From contig NZ_OZ040189.1 in assembly GCF_964048965.1 (NCBI RefSeq), forward strand, positions 1,302,001 to 1,366,000: a stretch of 64,000 nucleotides of DNA, written 5' to 3'. This DNA comes from Tenacibaculum sp. 190130A14a (GTDB taxonomy: Bacteria; Bacteroidota; Bacteroidia; Flavobacteriales; Flavobacteriaceae). Shown piece by piece: positions 1 through 10,734 of this stretch. The notes beneath the pieces are model-generated. The model was not told the DNA's origin. It searched no databases and saw only the letters and a program-made list of their open reading frames with translations. How positions within the stretch are numbered: the stretch's first letter is position 1; the number at the start of each line of letters is the position of its first letter. The translations under genes were made by a program, and so were the position numbers.

Positions 1-92
1 GTTACAGCTGTTAATAAGTCAGTATTTGAACGGATGTCTCTATCATCCATGAATTTTTTGTAAAGCGCTACTTTTTCGTCAAATTTACTCAT
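1..92 (-). CDS. DUF2853 family protein, N-terminal part (runs off the left edge)
   Basis: A minus-strand reading frame starts with ATG at 92-90 and stays open to the window edge, giving 30 residues that begin MSKFDEKVALYKKFMDD. This start matches my memory of small DUF2853 proteins of Bacteroidota, whose function is unknown. The stretch from 93 to 273 is AT-rich and holds the divergent promoters of this gene and the TPR gene. The C-terminal part is outside the window. Confidence 0.65.
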   Translation of the reverse strand, partial: MSKFDEKVALYKKFMDDRDIRSNTDLLTAV

Positions 93-273
93 GATTTTTT
101 GTTTAAAAAGTTTAATTTAAATTTTGTGACTTTTCATCCTTTCAAATATAGAAAAATAAATTAGCTAATCAAATCTCTTTTTTGGCGAAAATTGAGAATT
201 GAAATTGTTAATTAATTTGTTGAAAACAATTAGTAGTTGTAGTAAATAGGCACTATTCTTGTAGTAAATTTAT

Positions 274-1656
274 ATGAATTCAAATCTGAAGCCTATGTCA
301 CTATCAAAATTTGAATCAATGTTGAAAACCAACGATGTATATTTTTTCGATGCCACAGAGTTCGAAGATATTATACAGCATTATTTAGATGTAGGTAAGC
401 ACTCATTAGCTAAAAAGGCCGTTCAATTAGGTTTAGAACAGCATCCTACATCAATTCAGCTCAAACTAATGTTTCTTGAACTTTTGATTTTTGAAGATAA
501 ATTGAAAGAAGCAATAGGGTTGTTAAAAGACATTGAAGCCGTAGAACCACATAATGATGAAGTATTCATTCAAAAGGCAATGATTATGTCTAAGAAGAAA
601 CATCATGATAAAGCAATACAAATTTTAAAAGAGTCTTTAAACTATGTAGAAGATCCTTCTGATATATGGTCCATGATTGGTATGGAATATCTGTATCTAG
701 ATGATTTTGAAAATGCCAGACTTAATTTTGCTAAATGTATAGAAGTTGATTTTGAAGATTATTCTTCTTTGTACAATATTATTTATTGTTTCGATATGGA
801 AGATAGTCATGAAGATGCTATTGGATACTTAACAGCATATATAGATAAAAATCCTTATTGTGAAATCGCTTGGCATCAGTTGGGAAGACAGTATTATGTA
901 TTGAGTAAGTATGAAGAGGCATTAAGGGCTTTTGATTATGCGGTTATAATAGATGAGAGCTTTATAGGAGGATACCTAGAGAAAGCAAAAACTTTAGAAG
1001 AGTTAAAGCGTTATGAAGAAGCTATAGAGAATTACTTGATAACACTAGAATTAGACGATCCTACAGCTTTTGCATATATTAGAATAGGAGAGTGTTATGA
1101 GAAACTTAACGATTTAAATACCGCTATCAATTATTATAAAAAAGGTGTTCATGAAGACCCTTTATTAGATAAGGGATGGATACTTCTTACAAATATTCAT
1201 TATAAAGAGAAAAATTATCAAAAAGCCTTGTACTATATAAACAAAGCTTTACAAATTAGAGATGATAATCCGTTGTATTGGAGAAAGTATGGTGAAATTA
1301 ACCTAAAGATGAACTTTTATGAAGAGTCTGTAAAGGCTTTTGAAAACTGTATCCAATTAGGAGATAATGATATAGAAATTTTTGTAACCTTAGCAGACAT
1401 TCAATTGTTTTTAGGAGAGTTTAGTGATGCACTTAGAACAATGATTAGAGCTAAGAAAATTTATAGAGAGTTTGCTGAAATTGAATATAGGTTATGCGGA
1501 CTTTTCATGATACTTCAGAAAGAAGATTATAGTTTAACGCATTTAAGAAACGCATTGGCTATAGACTATGAATATCATAAGGTAATAAAGCCATTATTTT
1601 CATCTGTATTTGAAAAAGATAAAGTGAAGCATATTATAGATAACTATTCCTTTTAA
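274..1656 (+). CDS. Tetratricopeptide repeat protein
   Basis: A 460-residue protein built almost entirely of tetratricopeptide repeats from about residue 30 to 440, with the usual helix pairs (for example AWHQLGRQYYVLSKYEEALRA). TPR proteins are protein-interaction scaffolds; no enzymatic domain is visible. No signal peptide or membrane segment is seen, so it is probably cytoplasmic. An alternative start at 295 (MSLSKFES) fits the family equally well. It is convergent with the LRR gene, with only six bases between the stop codons. The specific partner cannot be inferred. Confidence 0.85.
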   Translation: MNSNLKPMSLSKFESMLKTNDVYFFDATEFEDIIQHYLDVGKHSLAKKAVQLGLEQHPTSIQLKLMFLELLIFEDKLKEAIGLLKDIEAVEPHNDEVFIQKAMIMSKKKHHDKAIQILKESLNYVEDPSDIWSMIGMEYLYLDDFENARLNFAKCIEVDFEDYSSLYNIIYCFDMEDSHEDAIGYLTAYIDKNPYCEIAWHQLGRQYYVLSKYEEALRAFDYAVIIDESFIGGYLEKAKTLEELKRYEEAIENYLITLELDDPTAFAYIRIGECYEKLNDLNTAINYYKKGVHEDPLLDKGWILLTNIHYKEKNYQKALYYINKALQIRDDNPLYWRKYGEINLKMNFYEESVKAFENCIQLGDNDIEIFVTLADIQLFLGEFSDALRTMIRAKKIYREFAEIEYRLCGLFMILQKEDYSLTHLRNALAIDYEYHKVIKPLFSSVFEKDKVKHIIDNYSF

Positions 1657-1662
1657 GGAAAT

Positions 1663-2361
1663 TTAGTTCCAAATAATTTTACAGGTTTTAGGTACTCCAA
1701 ATTTGATTTTTCCTTTTTCGTAACTAGAGAAAGGATTGTTAGCAAGTAATAATTTTTTTAACCGTCGCAGGTTTCGAGCATTTAAGCCATTCGAAATTTG
1801 CGATAGGTTATTATTAGATACATCAACTATTTTAAGATTCTTCATCCCACTAAAGGAGTCAGGGAACAGCCAGAGAGAATTGTTTTTTAAGTATAACTTT
1901 TTTAGTGCTTTAAGTAAGTTAATCTGTTCAGGAAGTTCCTCTAGTAAATTACTTTCAAAACGAAGTGTTTCTAATTTTTCTAACCTCAAAATGTTTTCTG
2001 GAATACTTGTAAACTTATTGAAATTTAGGTTGAGCGATTTTAAATTATTTAGGTGATGTACGTTTACAGGCAGTGAATTTAAGTTATTATTGGCTACATT
2101 TAGCGTTTCTAAATTTTTCAAAACTAAAATTGCGCTATCTATTTGTTGCAAGTTGTTATTTGAAGCATCGAGTGTTTTTAAGTTGACAAAAGAGATGAGC
2201 TCTTTAGGTAATTTACTTAATTTTTGATTAGAAAGATTCAAATGATATACAAAATTAGGTGTATGATTCGCTTCAACCAAAGAAGTAAATATTCTGCTTT
2301 CTTGTGAGAAAAGAATATGATTAATAAATAAGATTAAAAAGAAAGTAATTTTTTTAAGCAT
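1663..2361 (-). CDS. Secreted leucine-rich repeat protein
   Basis: 232 residues. Residues 1-20 form a signal peptide (MLKKITFFLILFINHILFSQ) without a lipobox cysteine, so the protein is exported to the periplasm or surface. Residues about 40-210 are seven or so leucine-rich repeats of the LxxLxxLxLxxNxLxxLP type, a binding surface. No catalytic domain is present. The ligand is unknown. It stands alone between the TPR gene and pfkA and is transcribed away from pfkA. Confidence 0.85.
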   Translation of the reverse strand: MLKKITFFLILFINHILFSQESRIFTSLVEANHTPNFVYHLNLSNQKLSKLPKELISFVNLKTLDASNNNLQQIDSAILVLKNLETLNVANNNLNSLPVNVHHLNNLKSLNLNFNKFTSIPENILRLEKLETLRFESNLLEELPEQINLLKALKKLYLKNNSLWLFPDSFSGMKNLKIVDVSNNNLSQISNGLNARNLRRLKKLLLANNPFSSYEKGKIKFGVPKTCKIIWN

Positions 2362-2548
2362 GATTTAATTAGGGAAAATTATATGATTAAAGTTAGTAAT
2401 TTTAAAACAAAATATAACATCTGAAAGGAAAAATAGAGATGTTTTTTAAGTGTAAATTAAAGGAAAATATAGTGTTGAACTCGAAAACGATTTCGCATTT
2501 TTTTGTAAAACAAGTATTATATTTCCCTAAATTTGAAATTCGGTTTTT

Positions 2549-3532
2549 ATGAAAAAAGTAAAAAAAATAGCAGTAATGACTTCTGGTGGAGACTCACCAG
2601 GAATGAATGCAGCCATACGTTCAGTGGTTAGAGCATGTGCATATTATAGAACAGAATGTGTAGGGATTTATAGAGGATACCAAGGATTAATTGAAGGTGA
2701 TTTAGTTCCTATGACAGCACGTAGTGTAAATAATATAGTGCACAAAGGAGGAACAATTTTAAAATCAGCACGCTCAAAGGATTTCAGAACAAAAGAGGGT
2801 CGTAAGAAAGCACATGAAAATTTATTAGAGCATAAAGTAGATGCTTTAGTGGTAATTGGAGGTGATGGATCTTTTACTGGAGGAGTAGTGTTTAATAAAG
2901 AATATAACTTCCCAATTATTGGAATTCCAGGAACTATTGATAACGATATTTTTGGTACATCTCATACTTTAGGGTACGATACAGCTTTAAACACAGCAGT
3001 AGAAGCAATAGATAAAATTAGAGATACTGCGTCTTCTCACAACAGATTGTTTTTTGTTGAAGTAATGGGACGTGATGCTGGATTTATTGCATTGAACGCT
3101 GGTGTTGGAGCAGGAGCAGAAGAAATTTTAATCCCAGAAGAAGATTTAGGATTAGAAAGAATGTTAGAATCGCTAAAGAAAAGTAGAAGAACAGGAAAAT
3201 CATCGAGCATTGTAGTAGTTGCAGAAGGAGATAAGTCGGGAAGAAATGTGTATGAATTAGCACAGTATGTTGAAGAGAACATGCCAGAATATGAAGTAAG
3301 AGTATCTGTACTAGGACATATGCAAAGAGGAGGTTCACCATCTTGTTTTGATAGAGTTTTAGCAAGTAGATTAGGTGTTAAAGCGGTAGAGTTACTAATA
3401 GATGGTAAAACAAATTTAATGGTAGGGTTAAAAGATAATAAAGTAACCACTACTGAGTTAGAAAAAGCAATTAAAGGAGGTCATACTATAGATATGGATT
3501 TATTAAGAGTATCTGATATTATGACTACCTAG
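2549..3532 (+). CDS. pfkA: ATP-dependent 6-phosphofructokinase
   Basis: 327 residues, the normal length of bacterial group I PFK. It phosphorylates fructose 6-phosphate to fructose 1,6-bisphosphate in glycolysis. Visible motifs: N-terminal TSGGDSPGMNAAIR, nucleotide-binding GGDGSFTGG, the catalytic TIDND loop, MGRDAGFIA and the substrate-binding LGHMQRGGSP. The first gap gene follows after 19 bases, so the two are probably cotranscribed as a glycolytic operon ending at the terminator near 4.58 kb. Confidence 0.97.
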   Translation: MKKVKKIAVMTSGGDSPGMNAAIRSVVRACAYYRTECVGIYRGYQGLIEGDLVPMTARSVNNIVHKGGTILKSARSKDFRTKEGRKKAHENLLEHKVDALVVIGGDGSFTGGVVFNKEYNFPIIGIPGTIDNDIFGTSHTLGYDTALNTAVEAIDKIRDTASSHNRLFFVEVMGRDAGFIALNAGVGAGAEEILIPEEDLGLERMLESLKKSRRTGKSSSIVVVAEGDKSGRNVYELAQYVEENMPEYEVRVSVLGHMQRGGSPSCFDRVLASRLGVKAVELLIDGKTNLMVGLKDNKVTTTELEKAIKGGHTIDMDLLRVSDIMTT

Positions 3533-3551
3533 ATATAAATTAGAATAGAGT

Positions 3552-4544
3552 ATGATAAAAGTTGGAATTAACGGATTCGGAAGAATAGGTAGAATTGCCT
3601 TTAGGCAAGCAATGTTAAGAGATAACATGCAAATTGTAGCAATTAACGATTTGTTAGATGTTGATTATTTAGCCTATTTATTAAAGTACGATTCTGTTCA
3701 TGGACGTTTTAATGGAGATGTAGAAGTTAAAGATGGTCAATTAGTTGTAAACGGAAGAACTATTAGAGTTACTGCTGAAAGAAACCCTGAGAATTTAAAA
3801 TGGGATGAAGTAGGGGCAGAATATATTATAGAGTCTACAGGTTTCTTTTTAACGAAAGAAGCGGCAGGTTTACACTTAAAAGGAGGAGCAAAGAAAGTGT
3901 TTATATCGGCACCTTCTAAAGATGCTAATATGTATGTGATGGGAGTAAACCATACAACAATGACAAAAGAAGAAACAGTAGTTTCTAATGCTTCATGTAC
4001 CACAAACTGTTTAGCACCATTATCTAAAGTGATTCACGAAAATTTCGGAATCCAAGAAGGATTGATGACTACAGTACACGCTGCAACATCTGGTCAAGGT
4101 GTAGTTGATAGCCCAAATAAAGATAGAAGAAGAGGACGTTCTGTACTTAACAATTTAATTCCAGCATCAACAGGAGCTGCGAAAGCAGTTACGAAAGTAA
4201 TTCCTGAATTGGAAGGTAAGTTAACAGGAATGGCTGTAAGAGTACCAGTGGCTGATGTATCTCTAGTTGATTTAACTTTTAAAACAGAAAAAAGTACTTC
4301 ATTAAAGGAAATTTTAGCAACTTTAGAGGAAGCATCTAAAGGAGAATTGAAAGGGATTTTAGGATATACAGAAGATAAAGTTGTGTCTCAAGATTTTGTT
4401 TCGGATGCAAGAACTTCAATTATTGATGCAGATGCATCGTTAGAATTGAATGCTAATTTCTTTAAAATAGTTTCGTGGTATGACAACGAGTTTGGATATT
4501 CAACAAAAATTTTAGATTTGTTAGAATATGCTGCAAGTTTATAA
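3552..4544 (+). CDS. gap: Type I glyceraldehyde-3-phosphate dehydrogenase, copy 1
   Basis: 330 residues with the NAD-binding NGFGRIGR at the N-terminus, catalytic cysteine C149 in [12 protein letters not shown] and catalytic histidine H176 in TTVHAATS. It oxidises glyceraldehyde 3-phosphate to 1,3-bisphosphoglycerate. The phosphate-site loop reads [18 protein letters not shown], which differs from the more canonical loop in copy 2 ([18 protein letters not shown]). It lies directly behind pfkA and is followed by a strong terminator, so it belongs to the pfkA transcript while copy 2 has its own unit. Confidence 0.96.
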   Translation: MIKVGINGFGRIGRIAFRQAMLRDNMQIVAINDLLDVDYLAYLLKYDSVHGRFNGDVEVKDGQLVVNGRTIRVTAERNPENLKWDEVGAEYIIESTGFFLTKEAAGLHLKGGAKKVFISAPSKDANMYVMGVNHTTMTKEETVVSNASCTTNCLAPLSKVIHENFGIQEGLMTTVHAATSGQGVVDSPNKDRRRGRSVLNNLIPASTGAAKAVTKVIPELEGKLTGMAVRVPVADVSLVDLTFKTEKSTSLKEILATLEEASKGELKGILGYTEDKVVSQDFVSDARTSIIDADASLELNANFFKIVSWYDNEFGYSTKILDLLEYAASL

Positions 4545-4564
4545 TTTACTTATAAAGAATAGTT

Positions 4565-4601
4565 AAAACCTGATAGTTTTTAGAAACTATCAGGTTTTTT
4601 T
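4565..4601 (+). terminator. Rho-independent terminator after pfkA-gap
   Basis: A near-perfect stem, AACCTGATAGTTT paired with AAACTATCAGGTT around a TTAG loop, is followed by a run of seven T. It separates the pfkA-gap transcript from the second gap gene. Confidence 0.9.
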
Positions 4602-4615
4602 GTATGAATAAGTTT

Positions 4616-4623
4616 TATATTTG
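4616..4623 (+). promoter_or_regulatory. Candidate -7 box for the second gap gene
   Basis: TATATTTG matches the Bacteroidetes primary sigma -7 consensus TAnnTTTG exactly and lies 73 bases before the second gap start, after the terminator. No TTG is found at the preferred 19-21 base spacing upstream, so the call rests on the -7 box and the position. Confidence 0.4.
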
Positions 4624-4689
4624 TAGTCCTTTTTTAAAAAAGGGTAATTTAGGTAAGAATTGTAAGGAGAAAACTTGCATAAAATATAA

Positions 4690-5688
<999 letters not shown>

Positions 5689-5710
5689 AAATAATTAAGA
5701 ATTAATATAT

Positions 5711-5740
5711 CAGATTCCCGTTTTCAAACGGGAATTTTTT
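5711..5740 (+). terminator. Terminator after second gap gene
   Basis: Stem ATTCCCGTTT / AAACGGGAAT with a short loop, followed by TTTTTT, between the second gap gene and mgsA. Confidence 0.85.
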
Positions 5741-5757
5741 ATTTACTTTTATAACCT

Positions 5758-6120
5758 ATGGAAATAGCAATTATAGCACACGATGGTAAAAAAGCAGATA
5801 TGGTTCAATTTTTAAATGAACATAAAGAAATTTTGCATCAAAAAAATATTGAATTAATCTCTACAGGAACTACAGGAACAAAAGCTGAAAAAGCGGGGTT
5901 TAAGGTAACTAAATATTTATCTGGCCCTTATGGTGGTGACGCTCAAATAGCGAGTAGAGTAGCAGAAGGAAAGTGTCACATGGTTCTTTTTTTCAGAGAT
6001 CCCCATGAAAAACATCCACATGAACCAGATATTACAATGTTGTTACGTTTATGCGATGTACACGATGTACCACTAGCAACAAACCTTTCAACTGCTGAAT
6101 TATTGATAAAAGCAATATAA
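5758..6120 (+). CDS. mgsA: Methylglyoxal synthase
   Basis: 120 residues, a little short of E. coli MgsA (152) but the usual length in Bacteroidota. It converts dihydroxyacetone phosphate to methylglyoxal and phosphate, a bypass of lower glycolysis. Motifs: AHDGKKADM with the conserved His/Asp/Lys, STGTTG phosphate loop, GGDAQIA containing the catalytic Asp, and DPHEKHPHEPDI. Its place behind the gap genes fits a role in triose-phosphate overflow. Confidence 0.95.
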   Translation: MEIAIIAHDGKKADMVQFLNEHKEILHQKNIELISTGTTGTKAEKAGFKVTKYLSGPYGGDAQIASRVAEGKCHMVLFFRDPHEKHPHEPDITMLLRLCDVHDVPLATNLSTAELLIKAI

Positions 6121-6153
6121 AAAAAAGTCCACTTTTAAAAGTGGACTTTTTTT
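6121..6153. terminator. Bidirectional terminator between mgsA and ridA
   Basis: AAGTCCACTTTT / AAAAGTGGACTT is a perfect stem flanked by A-run and T-run, so it can end transcription from both convergent genes. Confidence 0.9.
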
Positions 6154-6175
6154 ATGATGTATATAATTCTTGCGA

Positions 6176-6556
6176 TTATTTAATAGCAATCATACTAATT
6201 TCAACATTGACAAATTTTGGTAAGTTTGCAACTTCAACAGTCTCTCTAGCTGGGGCAGTTGCTTCATCAAAATATTGTGCATACACTGCATTAATTTTAG
6301 AGAAATTGTGCATGTCTGAAATGAAAATAGAAGTTTTTACAACATTCTCAAAAGTCATGTCGGCAGCAATTAGAACTTCTTTCATGTTCTCCATTACTTG
6401 TTTAGTCTCAGCTTCAATAGAATCTTGTACCAATTCACCAGTTGTTGGGTCAATAGCTATTTGACCAGAGGTATACAATGTATTTCCACTTAAAACAGCT
6501 TGGTTATATGGCCCAATAGGAGCTGGGGCTTTAGTTGTTGTTATAATTTTTTTCAT
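6176..6556 (-). CDS. ridA: RidA family enamine/imine deaminase
   Basis: 126 residues, full length for the YjgF/YER057c/UK114 family. RidA hydrolyses reactive 2-aminoacrylate released by PLP enzymes. Seen: the N-terminal PAPIGPYNQAV, the TSGQI strand, the conserved arginine and following residues in PARETVEVANLP and the terminal VNVEISMIA. It is the downstream neighbour of lptD on the same strand, 48 bases away, and may be cotranscribed with it. Confidence 0.95.
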   Translation of the reverse strand: MKKIITTTKAPAPIGPYNQAVLSGNTLYTSGQIAIDPTTGELVQDSIEAETKQVMENMKEVLIAADMTFENVVKTSIFISDMHNFSKINAVYAQYFDEATAPARETVEVANLPKFVNVEISMIAIK

Positions 6557-6603
6557 TTTTATATAGTTTCGAGGTAAAATATATTTTTCTGAGAAGAGTA
6601 TAT

Positions 6604-9303
6604 TTAGAATAATACTCTGTCTGGTGGTTGATTTTTATCCCATTTAAGATCACTTAATACACCTGATTTAACTCCAATAAAGAAATAGTAAGAAGAGTTG
6701 GTTCCGAAAGGAGTCCAGTTAAAATTGAATCTCCAGCTATCCAAATCTCTAGAAAAAGTTAAACGCGTATAGGTAAATGAATTTTGTTTAATATCGTATC
6801 CCGAAGAAAAACCAACTTTCCATTTTGGAGATAGTTCAACATCACCACTAAACATTAATGAATTGTTTCCTATCTGCCCGCCAGTTAAGCCATTGTTGGT
6901 ATAATTCATAGCGTACGCTAAATTAAGAGTCCACGGAATCTTAGCTCTATATAGTTCAGCTTCTTTGGTTTTAGACTCATTGCTATTTTGCGGATTTCTG
7001 TTGTTGGTAGCGAAACCATTTGTGTTTGGTAAGTTTTCACCAAATACATCTGGAGTATCCTGAGCACCATTACCGTTATTGTTATCTTTATTATCGTCCT
7101 TACCTTTTTCAAAATCTTTGCTTGACAACGAATAATTGGCGGTAACTCCAAAGTTGGTCATTCTAAATATACCAGAGTTGAACTTGTTGATACGTTGTCC
7201 TTGGTCGTTTACCTGATAAGGGTCAAAAGTAGCATTCATATTTAAAGCAAGTTTATCTTTAAATAATCGGGTTCCTGCATTTGCATTAACTGGACTCCAA
7301 CGTAAACTATCGGCTGCAATATTATAACTTGTACTAAAGTTTAAGTTGTTTAAAATGGTTATTTTCTTATCCTCTTCATCACTATCTGCATCTTTAGGAG
7401 CAACTTTAGCCTCTAAAACATTGTTTACAGATATTCCAATAGAATTAGAAACACCACTTCCAGGAGTACCATAAATTCCGCCTTCAAAAGGAGAATATGT
7501 AATTAGGTCGTTCGGATCGTTACTTTGCTGCACTTGTAAATCATGATCTGCAGCAAAATTAGGTCTATATCCGTAAGAAATAGAAGGCCTTATAGTGTGT
7601 CTTAATGCTTTTAAACGTCCTTTTTTAAACGAAAATGTACCATAGATTTGTGTAGATAAAGACATTCCAAAATTGTATTCGTGAAAACGATTAAATCCAC
7701 TAATAGTATCGTTAACTACTGCTCCTAAATTCCCCTGAGAGTTGGTTGCTGTAGGATCAAATCTTTTATTGATTTTATCAAAATACCAGGTTTCCGTCAA
7801 ACTTACGTTAGGCGATAACGTAAAATATTTAAAGGCTTTGATATTGGTATTTGTACTCATATTGTGTCGAACTCCCTTTTTAGCTTCTCTAAACATTTTA
7901 TCGGTAAAAAACTCATCATCAGTAGTGTTGATTCTGTATTCACCTTGCATGCTATAGTTAAGGCCCATTTTTTGTATAGGGTTCTTCTTAACACCACCTT
8001 TACCAGCAAATGGATAAATTCTATCCATATTCAATTGTAATGAAGGAAGTGTCATTGTTATTTGTTGTGTATTGGTGTTTTGAGAATGTGTTGCTGTTAC
8101 GTTCATGTTAAATGGTGTACCAACAAACTTTCTGTAATATGAAACCGACGAACTTAATGTGTTATTTAAAAACTGAGAACTGTTAAATTCGTTTAAAGAT
8201 TGTCTATAATAACGGCTACTTCCTAAGTTAACAGATGCAGAAAATCGTGAGTTTGGATTAGCCTTTGCATCTTGGCTGTGACTCCATCTAATATTAAAGT
8301 TAGTAGATCTACTAAAATCACTAAGTCCTCGTATACTTTGTATAAGGTTCTCAAAGCGAATACTAAAACTACCATTAAATTTATAACGAACATAGTAGTT
8401 GGAATCTCCTCGTAGTCCCCAGCTTCCATTTGTATATAAATCTCCAAGCACTGTCAAATCAAAGTAATCACTTAAAGCAAAATAATATCCTCCATTTTGT
8501 AAAAAGAATCCTTGATTATTACTTTCTCCCCATGAAGGAATAATAAAACCAGAAGATCTTTTATCTGTTAAAGGAAAATAAGCAAATGGTAAATAAACAG
8601 GAGTAGGAACATCTGCTAAAACCAAATTACTACCACCTACAATTATCTTTTTACCAGGAACCAACTTGGCTTTATTTGTTGCAATATAATAATCTGGTAT
8701 TTTTTTTTCAGAGGTTGTAAATCTTAAACGTCGCATATAAATGGTAGAGTCGTTTACACGTTTCGTTTTTTCACCATAGGTAATAATACCTCCTTGGTCT
8801 GTCTTTACACCGTATACTAGCGCCTTTTTAGTTTTAAAATTGAAAATAATAGAATCTTGCTCAGATTCTTGGCTTCCTTGAACAAAAACAGGTCGTTGTT
8901 TATAACCAGTACTGTCTTTAATTCCTTTTGCATACACCAGGTTATTTTTATAATCTAAAATGATAATTCCTGCTTTTAAATCAATATCGGTATAGGTTAC
9001 ATGGGCTTTGTTGTATAACGTAAGCGTTTTATTTTTGGCGTCTTGTATTGTGTAATCCTCTGCATCATGAGTTATAATACCATCAATAACTTCTTTTGGT
9101 TTAATGGTATCATTGGCAATAGTATCTTTTTTTATTAGGATATCTTTCTTTAAACGAATGGTTGAATCCTTCTCAACCTTTACAAAGGTACTATCCTTAG
9201 CCTTAATTGGAACAGCCTTTTTTTTGCCAAATTCTTGTGCGCTACCTATTTGAGAGTAAAAAAGATAGCAGATTAAAAGTATATAAGTTAGATTTGTTCG
9301 CAA
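6604..9303 (-). CDS. lptD: LptD-like LPS transport outer-membrane protein
   Basis: 899 residues starting with a signal peptide (cleavage near SAQEF). Residues about 60-270 form an OstA/LptA-like jellyroll domain and the rest (about 280-899) is a long series of amphipathic strands typical of a large outer-membrane barrel ending in an aromatic residue (DRVLF). This is the form annotated as LptD in Flavobacteriia; it would insert lipopolysaccharide in the outer leaflet. A low-complexity Asn/Asp-rich loop lies near residues 715-765. It is divergent from the amidase gene. Confidence 0.85.
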   Translation of the reverse strand: MRTNLTYILLICYLFYSQIGSAQEFGKKKAVPIKAKDSTFVKVEKDSTIRLKKDILIKKDTIANDTIKPKEVIDGIITHDAEDYTIQDAKNKTLTLYNKAHVTYTDIDLKAGIIILDYKNNLVYAKGIKDSTGYKQRPVFVQGSQESEQDSIIFNFKTKKALVYGVKTDQGGIITYGEKTKRVNDSTIYMRRLRFTTSEKKIPDYYIATNKAKLVPGKKIIVGGSNLVLADVPTPVYLPFAYFPLTDKRSSGFIIPSWGESNNQGFFLQNGGYYFALSDYFDLTVLGDLYTNGSWGLRGDSNYYVRYKFNGSFSIRFENLIQSIRGLSDFSRSTNFNIRWSHSQDAKANPNSRFSASVNLGSSRYYRQSLNEFNSSQFLNNTLSSSVSYYRKFVGTPFNMNVTATHSQNTNTQQITMTLPSLQLNMDRIYPFAGKGGVKKNPIQKMGLNYSMQGEYRINTTDDEFFTDKMFREAKKGVRHNMSTNTNIKAFKYFTLSPNVSLTETWYFDKINKRFDPTATNSQGNLGAVVNDTISGFNRFHEYNFGMSLSTQIYGTFSFKKGRLKALRHTIRPSISYGYRPNFAADHDLQVQQSNDPNDLITYSPFEGGIYGTPGSGVSNSIGISVNNVLEAKVAPKDADSDEEDKKITILNNLNFSTSYNIAADSLRWSPVNANAGTRLFKDKLALNMNATFDPYQVNDQGQRINKFNSGIFRMTNFGVTANYSLSSKDFEKGKDDNKDNNNGNGAQDTPDVFGENLPNTNGFATNNRNPQNSNESKTKEAELYRAKIPWTLNLAYAMNYTNNGLTGGQIGNNSLMFSGDVELSPKWKVGFSSGYDIKQNSFTYTRLTFSRDLDSWRFNFNWTPFGTNSSYYFFIGVKSGVLSDLKWDKNQPPDRVLF

Positions 9304-9397
9304 TACTATAAATACTATTTTTGTGTTATATTTAAGATTTGGCGTGTTATTTGAACTAGCCTGTTTTAGAAGTCCAAAAATAGTTAAATTTTTATTG

Positions 9398-10669
9398 ATG
9401 CAATTCTTAAATTTTTATAAAAATAATTTAAAAAACTTTATTCTAATAACGAGTGTTATTAGTAGTTTATTTTGTGGTTTTTCAGGAGAGGCGTATGCTC
9501 AAAAAAAATACGTAGTTGTTTTAGATGCTGGGCACGGAGGTAAAGATTCTGGAAACTTAGGAAACGGGTATAGAGAAAAGAACATCGCCTTGCGTGTAGC
9601 ACTAGATGTGGGAAAAGAGTTGTTAACTGCCAAAGATATTGAAGTAGTTTATACAAGAAAAACGGATGTTTTTGTCGAATTACACAATAGAGCTAAAATT
9701 GCAAACACTAAAAATGCGGATTTATTTGTGTCGATACATTGCGATGCTTTTACAAAAGCAGAGCCACATGGAGCAAGCACATTTGTGTTAGGATTAAGCG
9801 GTAATAAAGAAAATTTAGAGATAGCAAAGAAAGAAAATGCGGTAATTTTATTAGAGGACAATTATAAACAGAACTATGATTATGACCCGAATTCACCAGA
9901 ATCACTGATCGGATTGTCAGTACTTCAGGAAGAAAATTTGGATAACAGTTTAGGAATTGCTGGGTTTATTCAAGATAATTTTGTTTCATTAAAGAGGTTC
10001 AATAGAAAGGTAAAGCAAGCAAATTTTTTAGTGCTTAGAGAAACAGTAATGCCGAGTGTACTAGTTGAATTAGGCTTTTTAACGAACAAGGCAGAAGGTA
10101 GGTTTTTAAATACTCGTCAAGGACAAATTAAAATGGCAAAAGCGATTGCCAAAGCCATTAAAAAATACGTAGATAGATTAAAAGTGAATACGGTTAATAG
10201 GTCTGCTCCAATAGCGGTTACTGTTGTAAAAGATAAAGCAACGAAGAAGAAAACCGTAAAAAGTCCAGTAAAAAAAGAAGTTGTAAAAACGGTACCACCG
10301 AAAAAGAAAGAATCTAAAAAGGTGGTAGCTAAGAATACCAAAACAAAAACTCCTCCAAAAACTAAAACTGTAACATCAAAGAAAACGATTGCAAAATCGA
10401 CTTCAGAAAAAGGAGTTGTTTTTAGAGTTCAAATAGCGGCTTCAAAAAAGAAACTAAGTACTAAGAGTTTTAATTTTAAAGGACTGGATAATGTGAAAAT
10501 GAAAGTATTGGATGATTATTACAAATATTTTTATGGAGAAACATCTAGTTTTAAGAAAATTAAAGAAATTTTAAAGGAGGTAAAACCAAAGGGTTTTAAA
10601 GATGCTTGGATTGTTGCTTTTAAAAATGGACAAAAAATTTCGATAAAAGAGGCTCTAAAATCCCAGTAA
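9398..10669 (+). CDS. N-acetylmuramoyl-L-alanine amidase with C-terminal SPOR-like domain
   Basis: I use the ATG at 9398, giving 423 residues with a signal peptide ending near EAYAQ; an earlier start at 9323 would add an implausible leader. Amidase_3 domain about residues 40-265: VVVLDAGHGGKDSG (zinc His), the zinc Glu in NGYREKNIAL, SIHCDAF with the third zinc ligand and VLVELGFLTNKAEG with the catalytic Glu. A Lys/Thr-rich linker leads to a C-terminal SPOR-like domain (FRVQIAASKKKL) that should bind denuded glycan. It cleaves the amide bond between MurNAc and L-Ala during cell separation. Confidence 0.93.
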   Translation: MQFLNFYKNNLKNFILITSVISSLFCGFSGEAYAQKKYVVVLDAGHGGKDSGNLGNGYREKNIALRVALDVGKELLTAKDIEVVYTRKTDVFVELHNRAKIANTKNADLFVSIHCDAFTKAEPHGASTFVLGLSGNKENLEIAKKENAVILLEDNYKQNYDYDPNSPESLIGLSVLQEENLDNSLGIAGFIQDNFVSLKRFNRKVKQANFLVLRETVMPSVLVELGFLTNKAEGRFLNTRQGQIKMAKAIAKAIKKYVDRLKVNTVNRSAPIAVTVVKDKATKKKTVKSPVKKEVVKTVPPKKKESKKVVAKNTKTKTPPKTKTVTSKKTIAKSTSEKGVVFRVQIAASKKKLSTKSFNFKGLDNVKMKVLDDYYKYFYGETSSFKKIKEILKEVKPKGFKDAWIVAFKNGQKISIKEALKSQ

Positions 10670-10734
10670 TTTAGATGTATTCTAAGAATTTCTAACAAAA
10701 TTATTAGTATTTTCGCTCGTAATAATTTTGTTCT

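Noticed and set aside
3037..3450. Antisense ORFs inside pfkA
   Set aside because: Shadows of a strongly conserved gene with no independent start or ribosome-binding context.
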